A stretch of DNA of 41,497 nucleotides, taken from Fluviicola sp. GTDB taxonomy: Bacteria; Bacteroidota; Bacteroidia; Flavobacteriales_D; Crocinitomicaceae. The translations under genes and the position numbers were made by a program. Each line of letters opens with the position of its first letter. The stretch's first letter is position 1. Positions 8,535 to 15,780 of this stretch are shown one piece after another. The stretch covers positions 1 to 41,497 of the forward strand of contig JAIRJW010000021.1 of the NCBI GenBank assembly GCA_031260455.1, in the 5' to 3' direction. A model generated the notes under the pieces. The model ran no database searches. It was not told the DNA's origin and was given only the letters and a program-made list of their open reading frames with translations.

Positions 8535-9221
8535 ATGATTGCAATTATACCTGCGAGAGGCGGAAGCAAACGAATACCAGGAAAGAACATCAGACCATTT
8601 CTCGGAAAACCCATTATTGCATATACCATAGAAAATGCTTTGAAATCCGGGTTATTCAATGAGGTAATTGTATCAACTGACGACCAGGAAATAGCCGAAA
8701 CAGCCATTCAATACGGTGCTTCGGTTCCTTTTACACGTTCGGAGAAAAATTCGGATGATTATGCAACAACAGCAGATGTTCTCGCAGAAGTCCTGGAAGA
8801 ATATACCCGGATCGGGCATGTACTTCCTGCTACTTTTTGCTGCCTTTACCCTACTTCACCGCTTATTCATCCGGAAGACCTGGTAAACGCTTCAAAACAA
8901 TTGAAAATTACCAGGGCTGACGTACTGGTATCAGCTGTTATTTACTCTTTTCCGATACAACGAAGTTTTCGGCTGGATGAATCCGGGCTTGTAAGACTTC
9001 TGGAACCTGAATCCATGTTAAAACGATCCCAGGATTTGAAAGCAACTTTTCATGATGCCGGGGCGTTTTACTTTTTTAATACCGAAAAATTTCTGTTACA
9101 GAAAACAGTCTGGTCCGACAACACAGCTGCTTACCTTCTGGATGAACTCAAGGTTCAGGATATTGATAATGAAACGGATTGGAAACTGGCAGAATTAAAA
9201 TTTCAACTCCTGAACAAATGA
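8535..9221 (+). CDS. pseF: Pseudaminic acid cytidylyltransferase, PseF
   Basis: Activates pseudaminic acid with CTP to CMP-Pse, the donor used by transferases. The 228-residue protein begins MIAIIPARGGSKRIPGKNI, the CMP-sugar synthetase nucleotide-binding signature, followed by STDDQEIAE and CLYPTSPLI, which fit the NeuA/PseF fold. Length is normal (about 230). It shares an ATGA overlap at 9218-9221 with the following GNAT gene. PseF versus legionaminic or sialic cytidylyltransferase is decided by the adjacent pseB, pseC and pseI. Confidence 0.93.
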   Translation: MIAIIPARGGSKRIPGKNIRPFLGKPIIAYTIENALKSGLFNEVIVSTDDQEIAETAIQYGASVPFTRSEKNSDDYATTADVLAEVLEEYTRIGHVLPATFCCLYPTSPLIHPEDLVNASKQLKITRADVLVSAVIYSFPIQRSFRLDESGLVRLLEPESMLKRSQDLKATFHDAGAFYFFNTEKFLLQKTVWSDNTAAYLLDELKVQDIDNETDWKLAELKFQLLNK

Positions 9222-10222
9222 AATTTCCTGAAACATATCGTTGCTTATCCATAAGCCGCTTCAATAACGGGGTTTATTCTCTGGTTCCTATCCGCTATGA
9301 AGACCGGAAATCAATTATGAAATGGAGAAATGAACAAATCTATCATCTCCGCCAGAATAGACCATTGACCGAAAGTAACCAGGATCACTATTTTCAAAAC
9401 GTAGTGAAAAGATTGTTTACTGATGAACAACCCGATCAAATTCTGTTTTCATTCCTGGAAAATGACGTATGCATCGGCTATGGAGGATTAGTACATATCA
9501 ACTGGACCGACAAAAATGCTGAAATCTCATTCATAATGAATACGGAGTCTGAAGCACATTCTTTTCAAAAATACTGGAGTTTATATCTTGATTTAATTGA
9601 AAGAGCTGCAACCGAAAACCTGGGTCTGCATAAACTTTTCACATTTGCCTTTGATTTAAGACCACATTTATATCAGGTCTTAGAAAGTAGCGGATATATC
9701 AAAGAAGCCATTCTGAAAGAACATTGTTTTTTTGACGGGCAGTTTATTGATGTTGTAATTCATTCGAAATTTCTTACTTCAACCCATCTTCTTCCGGTAA
9801 CTGAAAATGATGTGGAATTACTCTTTAAATGGGCAAACGACCCCGCAGTCCGGATGAATTCATTTCACCCGGATCCGATCTTCTGGGACAAGCATCAGGA
9901 ATGGTTCTTGTCCAAATTGAATTCCGCGACAACTAAATTTTATATTTTATATCACAACAAGATTCCCGCAGGTCAGATCAGGCTTGAATTGGCTGACGAA
10001 GTCTGGGAAATTAATTATTCCATTGCCAGCGAATTCAGAGGTAAAGGTTTGGGGAAAAGAATCATTGAATTGATTTGTTTGGAAATGCCTTCAGGCAGTA
10101 GTTTGAGAGGACTTGTTAAAAATGACAACCCGGCTTCCTTAAAAGTATTTCTGCAATCAGATTTTGAAAAAGAATCCGATTCATCAGCTTCTACTTCCCG
10201 GTTTATAAAAAAAATAGGATGA
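9218..10222 (+). CDS. Tandem GNAT N-acetyltransferase of the pse operon (PseH-like; PseG hydrolase domain absent)
   Basis: I start this at ATG 9218, overlapping the pseF stop (ATGA), rather than at 9179 deep inside pseF, giving 334 residues. There are two GNAT-like halves. Residues about 20-185 (LVPIRYEDR, VCIGYGGLVHINW, GLHKLF) lack a clear R-x-x-G-x-G loop. Residues about 188-330 (LLFKWANDPAVRMNSF, then RGKGLGK at 274-280) look like the acetyltransferase module often found at the C-terminus of PseG in Bacteroidota. The expected activity is 4-N-acetylation of the UDP-amino sugar (PseH step). No GT-B hydrolase domain of PseG is present here or elsewhere in the window. Which half is active is unknown. 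Confidence 0.75.
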   Translation: MKFPETYRCLSISRFNNGVYSLVPIRYEDRKSIMKWRNEQIYHLRQNRPLTESNQDHYFQNVVKRLFTDEQPDQILFSFLENDVCIGYGGLVHINWTDKNAEISFIMNTESEAHSFQKYWSLYLDLIERAATENLGLHKLFTFAFDLRPHLYQVLESSGYIKEAILKEHCFFDGQFIDVVIHSKFLTSTHLLPVTENDVELLFKWANDPAVRMNSFHPDPIFWDKHQEWFLSKLNSATTKFYILYHNKIPAGQIRLELADEVWEINYSIASEFRGKGLGKRIIELICLEMPSGSSLRGLVKNDNPASLKVFLQSDFEKESDSSASTSRFIKKIG

Positions 10223-10270
10223 TCCAAAGAGAGTACTACTTTGATTATCAAAACAATAAATGAATACAAA

Positions 10271-11308
10271 ATGAAAATCGGAAACTTTCAAATCAATGAT
10301 AATTCTCCCGTTTTTATTATTGCCGAATTATCTGCAAATCACAATGGGAGCATCGAAATTGCAAAAGAAACCATTCGTGCAGCAAAACGGGCCGGAGCCG
10401 ATGCTATCAAATTTCAGACTTATACTGCCGATACCATCACCCTCAATTGTAAAAAAGAAGATTTTCTGATCCATGGAACGATCTGGGAAGGAAAATATTT
10501 GCATGATCTTTATCAGGAAGCATATACTCCATGGGAATGGCATCAGGAATTATTTGAAACAGCCAGAGAAGAAGGGTTGATCTGTTTTTCATCTCCATTT
10601 GACCTCACATCCGTAGATTTCCTGGAAAATCTGAATGTTCCAGCTTACAAAATCGCTTCATTTGAAATAACAGATATTCCTCTGATCGAATATGTTGCAT
10701 CAAAAGGAAAACCTGTAATTATTTCAACAGGCATAGCAACTTCCGAAGATATTGAGCTTGCACTGAATACCTGTAGAAAGATGGGAAACAATGACATCAT
10801 CCTTTTGAAATGCACCTCCAGTTATCCGGCTCCCATTGAAGAAGCAAATATGATTATGGTCCGGGATTTTTCTGAACGATTTGATGTCTTAGTGGGTTTA
10901 TCAGATCACACAATGGGAATTACTGTTCCGGTTGTGGCAACCTGTTTTGGTGCAAAAGTTATCGAGAAACATTTCATCACCGATCGTTCAATAGGAGGAC
11001 CGGATGCCAGCTTCTCCATGAATGAAAAAGAATTTTCGGAAATGGTGAAAGCCGTCAGGGAAGCCGAGAAAGCCATTGGATCCGTTACATACGAGTTAAC
11101 TCAAAAACAGGCCGACGGACGTGTTTTTTCACGTTCACTGTATATTACTAAAGATTTAAAAGCCGGTGAACTGGTAACTCCTGAACATATCCGGTCCGTG
11201 AGGCCGGGATTGAGCCTTCACCCAAAGTACTACTATGAAATCATCGGAAAAAAAGCACTAAAGGATTTCACCCTTGGTGACCGCATAAAAAAAGAGGACT
11301 TTCAATAA
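10271..11308 (+). CDS. pseI: Pseudaminic acid synthase, PseI
   Basis: Condenses 2,4-diacetamido-2,4,6-trideoxy-L-altrose with phosphoenolpyruvate to give pseudaminic acid. I use ATG 10271 (MKIGNFQIND), giving 345 residues, the usual length; the upstream TTG at 10241 would add ten non-conserved residues. The NeuB-type TIM barrel shows IIAELSANHNGS (about 16-27), ADAIKFQTY (about 43-51) and LLKCTSSYPAP. The C-terminal SAF/antifreeze-like domain covers about residues 285-345. It is the last gene of the pse operon; the next gene, ung, is 269 bp away and unrelated. Confidence 0.94.
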   Translation: MKIGNFQINDNSPVFIIAELSANHNGSIEIAKETIRAAKRAGADAIKFQTYTADTITLNCKKEDFLIHGTIWEGKYLHDLYQEAYTPWEWHQELFETAREEGLICFSSPFDLTSVDFLENLNVPAYKIASFEITDIPLIEYVASKGKPVIISTGIATSEDIELALNTCRKMGNNDIILLKCTSSYPAPIEEANMIMVRDFSERFDVLVGLSDHTMGITVPVVATCFGAKVIEKHFITDRSIGGPDASFSMNEKEFSEMVKAVREAEKAIGSVTYELTQKQADGRVFSRSLYITKDLKAGELVTPEHIRSVRPGLSLHPKYYYEIIGKKALKDFTLGDRIKKEDFQ

Positions 11309-11343
11309 GTTCATTTTTATCAGGATAAGATCAGTTAAAATGA

Positions 11344-11499
11344 AAGGATATTGTTGAGTATATACAGGTTTGTCTGACAGATGTAATAATTGTCTCCGCA
11401 AACGGAGTTGAAATTGCAGGTTTCAAAACCCGGATTATTGACCGGGTTCTGACTGAGCGTTTGAAGGATTCAAAAATCCGCACGAAAAGGCAAGGATAA
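11344..11499 (+). pseudogene. Possible coding relic without a start codon
   Basis: Between pseI and ung a 51-codon open frame, following a TGA at 11341, reads like protein (for example VSANGVEIAGFKTRIIDRVL). It contains no ATG, GTG or TTG. Two short inverted repeats lie inside it: CTCCG/CGGAG with a 4-nt loop, and AACCCGG/CCGGGTT with an 8-nt loop. It may be a remnant of a lost gene, or chance. No homology is claimed. Confidence 0.2.
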
Positions 11500-11577
11500 T
11501 CCAGGTTTGCTTCAGTGTTATTAATTTTCAGTTGCCGAATACGAACATAAGAAAAATAGATTGATTATCTTAGTCAA

Positions 11578-12252
11578 ATGAAAGTTTCAATTGATCCATC
11601 ATGGGAAAAAGCACTTCAAAAGTCATTTGATGCGCCTTACTTTAAAAACCTGGTTCATTTTGTGAAGCAGGAATACCACCAATTCCCTTCTCAGGTATTT
11701 CCGGAAGGGAAATACCTTTTCCGAGCCTTTGACAGTTGTCCGTTCGACCAGCTCAAAGTAGTGATTCTGGGGCAAGATCCTTATCCGACCAGAGGCCATG
11801 CACATGGGCTTTGCTTCAGTTGCGATGCACATGTGAGGCCTCTGCCGAAAAGTTTGCAGAATATTTTCAAGGAACTGGAAGACGATCTGGGAATCAAAGC
11901 TCCAGCGAACGGAGATCTGAATCACTGGGCTAATCAGGGAGTTTTGCTTTTGAATTCACTGCTAACCGTTCGTGAAGGGCAACCCCTTTCTCATGCTAAC
12001 CGGGGCTGGGAAAAATTCACCGACGAAGTGATCGAAGCTATCAACAACGAACGCGAAGGAATTATTTTTGTGCTTTGGGGCTCTCCTGCCCAGGCAAAAG
12101 CATCCCGGGTTGACACCAATAAACACATCATTCTGAAAGCACCTCATCCTTCCCCGCTTTCGGCACATCGCGGTTTTTTCGGAAGCAAACCCTTTTCAAA
12201 AATCAATGAAATTTTAGTTCGGCAAGGGAAAGATCCGATCAAATGGGCGTAG
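11578..12252 (+). CDS. ung: Uracil-DNA glycosylase (family 1)
   Basis: Removes uracil from DNA at the start of base excision repair. The 224-residue protein has the water-activating motif GQDPYP at residues 65-70 (D67 catalytic), the GLCFS strand and the C-terminal DNA-intercalation motif HPSPLSAHRGFFGSKPFS carrying the conserved histidine. Length matches bacterial Ung (about 220-230). It stands alone, downstream of the pse operon, and a strong palindrome at 12315-12337 follows, which could end its transcript. Confidence 0.97.
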   Translation: MKVSIDPSWEKALQKSFDAPYFKNLVHFVKQEYHQFPSQVFPEGKYLFRAFDSCPFDQLKVVILGQDPYPTRGHAHGLCFSCDAHVRPLPKSLQNIFKELEDDLGIKAPANGDLNHWANQGVLLLNSLLTVREGQPLSHANRGWEKFTDEVIEAINNEREGIIFVLWGSPAQAKASRVDTNKHIILKAPHPSPLSAHRGFFGSKPFSKINEILVRQGKDPIKWA

Positions 12253-12314
12253 AAATGTGATAGGGGTCGTGCGTGAGCGCACATTCAAAATACCTCAAAA
12301 AAAGTTAATCACCC

Positions 12315-12337
12315 TTCCAGGGTTTATAACCCTGGAA
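12315..12337. repeat. Perfect 23-bp palindrome (10-bp arms, 3-nt loop)
   Basis: TTCCAGGGTT, loop TAT, then AACCCTGGAA. It lies 62 bp after the ung stop and 81 bp before the RAYT-like gene. Only AATTTTAT-type sequence follows it, so it is a weak terminator candidate. Because REP-type hairpins flank RAYT genes in known REPtrons, I read it as a candidate RAYT-associated repeat. Confidence 0.6.
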
Positions 12338-12417
12338 CAATTTTATCGATTTCAAATGCGGATATTTTAATTGGATTTCCGCATCCTTTTCTCTAATTTC
12401 ATTCCAAAATCACATTC

Positions 12418-12810
12418 ATGGAAGCAACATTCACATACTACATTTACAACTCATCAGTACAACCGGAATTATTATTCAGACAAACAGAGGATTACAACCT
12501 GTTCCGGGAAAAAATTAAAAGGTATCTGGACCCAATCGGTCACTTGCATGCCCTAAAACTTTCACCAACCGAATTTCACCTCGTTATCGAATTCAATTCC
12601 ATCAGAATCCTTAAGAATCAAGCTAAGCAACCATTCAAATCCAATAAATTCTTAAGCCAGAAACTAGCTGATTTTTTCAATAGCTATGCCCAGTCATACA
12701 ACAAGAAGTACCTGCGAAAAGGGGCACTTTTTCAAAAGAATTTCAAACGTTCGGAAATTTTTGACCTGGAACATTTAGACGAGATTATGAAAGAGTTTGC
12801 ATTGGGATAA
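12418..12810 (+). CDS. Degenerate REP-associated tyrosine transposase-like protein (Y1/HUH family), truncated
   Basis: A 130-residue protein laid out like RAYT/IS200-type Y1 transposases. LFREKIKRYLDPIGHLHALK is followed by SPTEFHLVIEF in the place where active enzymes have NHFHL (the HUH metal site), then a helix with tyrosines (Y90, Y94, Y98) and RKGALFQKNFKR, a hallmark of the family. One histidine of the HUH pair is replaced by glutamate, and the C-terminus ends about 40-50 residues short of the usual length. It is therefore probably inactive, or domesticated. The start ATG at 12418 follows an AT-rich stretch. Palindromes lie on both sides (12315-12337 and 12825-12838). Confidence 0.65.
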   Translation: MEATFTYYIYNSSVQPELLFRQTEDYNLFREKIKRYLDPIGHLHALKLSPTEFHLVIEFNSIRILKNQAKQPFKSNKFLSQKLADFFNSYAQSYNKKYLRKGALFQKNFKRSEIFDLEHLDEIMKEFALG

Positions 12811-12824
12811 CGTTATTCGTGCTA

Positions 12825-12838
12825 ATCCCGGCCGGGAT
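12825..12838. repeat. Perfect 14-bp GC-rich palindrome after the RAYT-like gene
   Basis: ATCCCGGCCGGGAT begins 15 bp after the stop of the RAYT-like gene and directly abuts the first unit of the 61-bp tandem repeat. It could be the distal hairpin of a RAYT-repeat unit. Confidence 0.5.
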
Positions 12839-12985
12839 CGTGATTCAGTCAAAAGCTAACGCTTAATTCCCTCATCTCTTCCGCACTAACGCTTGTCGTG
12901 ATTCAGTCTTCAAAAGCTAACGCCTAACTCCATCATCTCTTCCGCACTAACGCTTGTCGTGATTCAGTCTTCAAAAGCTAACGCT
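12839..12985 (+). repeat. Tandem repeat, about 2.5 copies of a 58-61-bp unit
   Basis: Units start with CGTGATTCAGTC at 12839, 12897 and 12958; the third is cut off at about 12985. The first lacks three bases (TTC) present in the others. Each full unit carries CTAACGC twice (AAGCTAACGC and GCACTAACGCTTGT). The last partial unit forms AAAAGC-TAAC-GCTTTT (12973-12988) followed by a T-rich run, a possible weak terminator. The array fills the space between the RAYT-like gene and hemE. It is not a CRISPR: there are too few units and the 'spacers' repeat too. Confidence 0.75.
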
Positions 12986-12991
12986 TTTTCT

Positions 12992-12999
12992 TATTTTTG
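12992..12999 (+). promoter_or_regulatory. Possible -7 box directly before hemE
   Basis: TATTTTTG matches TAnnTTTG and ends only 5 bases before the hemE ATG. If used, the hemE mRNA would be nearly leaderless. No good -33 element lies at the expected distance, where the tandem repeat sits. Confidence 0.3.
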
Positions 13000-13004
13000 C
13001 AGCG

Positions 13005-14042
13005 ATGAAACTGCAAAATGATTTGATCTTACGCGCTGCAAAAGGCGAAGATATTGAAAGATACCCTGTCTGGTTAATGCGGCAGGCAGGACGAATTTTA
13101 CCAGAATACCGCGCTGTGCGTGAAAGTGTCAACGGATTCAAGGAATTGGTTGAAACTCCTACTCTGGCAGCGGAAGTAACCATTCAACCGGTGGATATCC
13201 TGGGCGTAGATGCAGCTATTATTTTTTCGGACATCCTCGTAGTTCCGGAAGCAATGAACATTCCTTATCAGATGGTGGAAAAACGAGGGCCATGGTTTGA
13301 ACATACCATTCGCTCGGAAGAAGAAGCCAGACGCCTGGAATTTGATTTCGATGTGAACGACCGTTTGGGATACGTTCTGGAAGCAATCCGCCTGACTGTA
13401 AAACAACTCAGCGGACGTGTTCCGGTGATCGGTTTTGCAGGTGCCCCGTGGACGATCTTGTGTTATATAGTTGAAGGGCACGGCTCTAAAACTTTCAGTG
13501 AAGCACGCAAGCTGCTGTATACAAATCCCGGTTTGGCACACAGATTGTTACAGCACATCACGGATGTTACCATTGCTTACTTAAAAGCACAGGTGAAAGC
13601 CGGAGCAAGTATGATACAAATTTTCGATTCATGGGCAGGAATTCTGGGAACCGGGCAATATGCCACATTTTCCATTCCTTATTTATCTCAGATAGCTTCT
13701 GCGATTAATGACGTTCCTGTGACTTTGTTTTCGAAAGGCGCCATTACTTCGGTACCTGCTTTGGCAAAACTGGATTGTAACACGATTGGGTTCGACTGGA
13801 ACATGGATATTCCTGCTCTACGGCCTGTGATTGGCAATTCTCGAACGATTCAGGGAAATCTGGACCCCTGCGCATTGTACGGTTCTCACCAAAGTATTGA
13901 AACAGAAACAATAAAAATGTTAAATTCGTTCGGTGGTAATCAAAGACATATTGTTAACTTAGGCCACGGAGTTTATCCGGATGTTGATCCTGAAAAGGTT
14001 AAAACATTCATTAAAACTGTAAAATCTTATGAAATCAAATAG
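13005..14042 (+). CDS. hemE: Uroporphyrinogen decarboxylase
   Basis: Converts uroporphyrinogen III to coproporphyrinogen III in haem synthesis, in the cytoplasm. The 345-residue protein has the signature [16 protein letters not shown] at about residues 22-37 and the second conserved region [16 protein letters not shown] at about 142-157, then IFDSWAG. Length is as expected (about 340-355). The start ATG lies just after the 61-bp repeat array. The stop TAG at 14040-14042 is one base before the ATG of the OmpA-family gene, so the two may share a transcript although they are functionally unrelated. Confidence 0.97.
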   Translation: MKLQNDLILRAAKGEDIERYPVWLMRQAGRILPEYRAVRESVNGFKELVETPTLAAEVTIQPVDILGVDAAIIFSDILVVPEAMNIPYQMVEKRGPWFEHTIRSEEEARRLEFDFDVNDRLGYVLEAIRLTVKQLSGRVPVIGFAGAPWTILCYIVEGHGSKTFSEARKLLYTNPGLAHRLLQHITDVTIAYLKAQVKAGASMIQIFDSWAGILGTGQYATFSIPYLSQIASAINDVPVTLFSKGAITSVPALAKLDCNTIGFDWNMDIPALRPVIGNSRTIQGNLDPCALYGSHQSIETETIKMLNSFGGNQRHIVNLGHGVYPDVDPEKVKTFIKTVKSYEIK

Positions 14043-14043
14043 T

Positions 14044-15219
14044 ATGAAATTCAGACAACTTGTTGCATTAAGTGCTTTAATTGGATTACCATTTATTGCC
14101 GGAGCGCAAAAAGAAGAAAACCTTGTAGACAACGGAGGATTTGAATCCAATTCAGGAAAACCTAAAAAATTAGGACAGATTGATTTGGCCACAGGCTGGA
14201 AATCTCCTACAGGTGCCAGAGCAGATTACTTCCTAAGTGACTCAAAAGTACCTGAAATTGGCATTCCTGAAAATGCTTATGGTAAAGAATCCCCGAAAGA
14301 AGGTGAAAATTACGCAGGCATTCTGGCATTCTCCTACGGAAATAAAATTCCAAGAACGTACATCATGACCAAGCTGAAAACACCGCTGAAAAAAGATGTT
14401 ACTTACTGTATTTCTTTCTATGTTTCCATGTCTGAAGCATCTAAATATGCGTGTAACCAGATTGGGGCAAATATTTCGAAAAAGGAATTCGGTACGGATC
14501 AGAAAGTATCTCTGATTGATAAAACTCAGATCCTGCACCCGGATAACAAAGTATTTAACGCTTCTTACAACTGGGAACGGGTATGCGCCAACTACAAAGC
14601 TGAAGGAGGTGAGAAATTCCTGACAATCGGGAACTTTACTTCTGACCAGGATACCAAGTACGAAACAAACAAGAAGCCGAAAGACTCTAAAACCACTCAG
14701 ATTGTAGGAGCATACTATTACATCGATGATGTGGTGGTAACTATGCTGGATAAAGGCGATGACTGCAATTGCTACTCAGACGACAAAGACAAAAACGAAT
14801 TGTCTACAACCGTTTATATGAAGCAAGTTGCAGATAACGACAAAATGTCTCCCAAAGACCGTATCGAAAATCAGGAAATTTATTTCGGATTCGGGAAAAC
14901 ATACCTGACAAACCAGGCAAAAGCAGCTTTGGATATCGTGGCGAAGGTCATGACAGAAAATCCGTCGATGACCATCACGGTAATCGGCCATAACAATGCG
15001 GAAGAAGACAAACTCGCTGAAAAGAAAGATCTCTACGCTGATATGGATACTAAACGAAACCAAGTCGTGAAAGAATACCTGATTTCGAAAGGAATCGACA
15101 CTTCCAGGTTAAAATCCGAAAGCAAAGGAAGTGACATACCGAGTCCTGAAATCAGAGAAACAGATGACAATGACTTGAAACTGGCAAAAGACCGAAGAGT
15201 AGTCTTCAAAGTAAACTAA
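14044..15219 (+). CDS. OmpA-family outer-membrane/periplasmic protein with N-terminal beta-sandwich domain
   Basis: I use ATG 14044 (MKFRQLVALSALIG), which gives a compact signal peptide ending IAGAQ. An alternative ATG at 14029 overlaps hemE. After the signal peptide comes VDNGGFESNSG and a domain of about 230 residues that looks like a carbohydrate-binding-type beta-sandwich. The C-terminal 120 residues form an OmpA/MotB peptidoglycan-binding domain (IYFGFGKTYLTNQAKAALD, then TVIGHNNAEE, ending KDRRVVFKVN). It probably links the outer membrane to peptidoglycan. A strong terminator at 15252-15288 follows. The ligand of the N-terminal domain is unknown. Confidence 0.8.
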   Translation: MKFRQLVALSALIGLPFIAGAQKEENLVDNGGFESNSGKPKKLGQIDLATGWKSPTGARADYFLSDSKVPEIGIPENAYGKESPKEGENYAGILAFSYGNKIPRTYIMTKLKTPLKKDVTYCISFYVSMSEASKYACNQIGANISKKEFGTDQKVSLIDKTQILHPDNKVFNASYNWERVCANYKAEGGEKFLTIGNFTSDQDTKYETNKKPKDSKTTQIVGAYYYIDDVVVTMLDKGDDCNCYSDDKDKNELSTTVYMKQVADNDKMSPKDRIENQEIYFGFGKTYLTNQAKAALDIVAKVMTENPSMTITVIGHNNAEEDKLAEKKDLYADMDTKRNQVVKEYLISKGIDTSRLKSESKGSDIPSPEIRETDDNDLKLAKDRRVVFKVN

Positions 15220-15251
15220 AATTAGTTACAACAGCTTCATACCCATTTTCA

Positions 15252-15288
15252 AAAACCATCCGTCAACCAGCGGATGGTTTTCTTTTTT
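15252..15288 (+). terminator. Rho-independent terminator after the OmpA-family gene
   Basis: AAAACCATCCG (15252-15262), an 8-nt loop, then CGGATGGTTTT (15271-15281), an 11-bp perfect stem, followed by TCTTTTTT. Confidence 0.88.
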
Positions 15289-15388
15289 GAACCCATCCAA
15301 GATAAACATCTGAGATAAGAATTGAAAAGCCAGCACCGACTCTGGGTTTAATTTACAGCTTTTCAATTCTTTCAAAAACATAAAAAAC

Positions 15389-15616
15389 ATGGAAATCCAT
15401 TATCCCATATACCGAAAACTGGAAAACTTCGGCAGATATTACAAAATCGAAAGCCCGGATCTGTTCACCGAGGTTTCCCTCCTGAATGGAAAACCACATT
15501 ATCAAACGGTCAATGCTGTTCAATATCCCGAAAAGTTACGTATCCGGGACATGATTGCCTGTGAATTCTCTTTCAAAGAAATGAATCCGGAAGAAATCGA
15601 AACTTATTTTCAATAA
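15389..15616 (+). CDS. Small conserved-type hypothetical protein (75 aa)
   Basis: A 75-residue cytosolic-looking protein, MEIHYPIYRKL...EIETYFQ, with no signal peptide or membrane segment. The pattern of charged and aromatic residues (FGRYYKIESPDLF, FSFKEMNPEEIE) looks like a real folded small domain. I do not recognise the family. It stands alone between two strong terminators (15252-15288 and 15621-15661), so it is its own transcription unit, with about 100 bp of upstream sequence available for a promoter. Confidence 0.6.
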   Translation: MEIHYPIYRKLENFGRYYKIESPDLFTEVSLLNGKPHYQTVNAVQYPEKLRIRDMIACEFSFKEMNPEEIETYFQ

Positions 15617-15620
15617 AAAA

Positions 15621-15661
15621 ATCCATCCGCCTCAGGCCGGATGGATCTTCTGGTATTTTTT
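15621..15661 (+). terminator. Terminator after the 75-aa gene
   Basis: ATCCATCCG (15621-15629) pairs with CGGATGGAT (15638-15646). A T-run follows at 15655-15660, a few bases later than ideal. The A-run before the stem could let it act for the opposite strand as well. Confidence 0.75.
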
Positions 15662-15745
15662 AATCCTGGATGCACTAGGAATCAATCTGTTGAATAACCA
15701 TAACCATGTTCTAAAAGAACATATAATCATGAAAGTAAAGTTCGT

Positions 15746-15777
15746 CAGTCACAGATTAGAGTTGAGCCTCCTTCATT
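15746..15777 (+). repeat. Dispersed 32-bp repeat, copy 2
   Basis: Matches 5491-5522 at 27 of 32 positions. It lies 4 bases beyond the stop codon of the minus-strand esterase gene. A short hairpin (ATGTTCT, AAA, AGAACAT) lies about 40 bp further from that gene. Confidence 0.5.
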
Positions 15778-15780
15778 GCG

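Noticed and set aside
9179..9217. Upstream ATG for the tandem GNAT gene
   Set aside because: It would overlap pseF by 43 bp, while ATG 9218 makes the common ATGA overlap.
10241..10270. Upstream TTG start for pseI
   Set aside because: ATG 10271 gives the family-typical N-terminus; the extra ten residues are not conserved-looking.
12315..12337. Palindrome considered as a classic terminator of ung
   Set aside because: No proper T-run follows the stem on either strand; the RAYT link explains it better, although some termination is possible.
12839..12985. Repeat array considered as a CRISPR
   Set aside because: Only 2.5 units, and the whole 61-bp unit repeats, so there are no unique spacers; no cas genes nearby.
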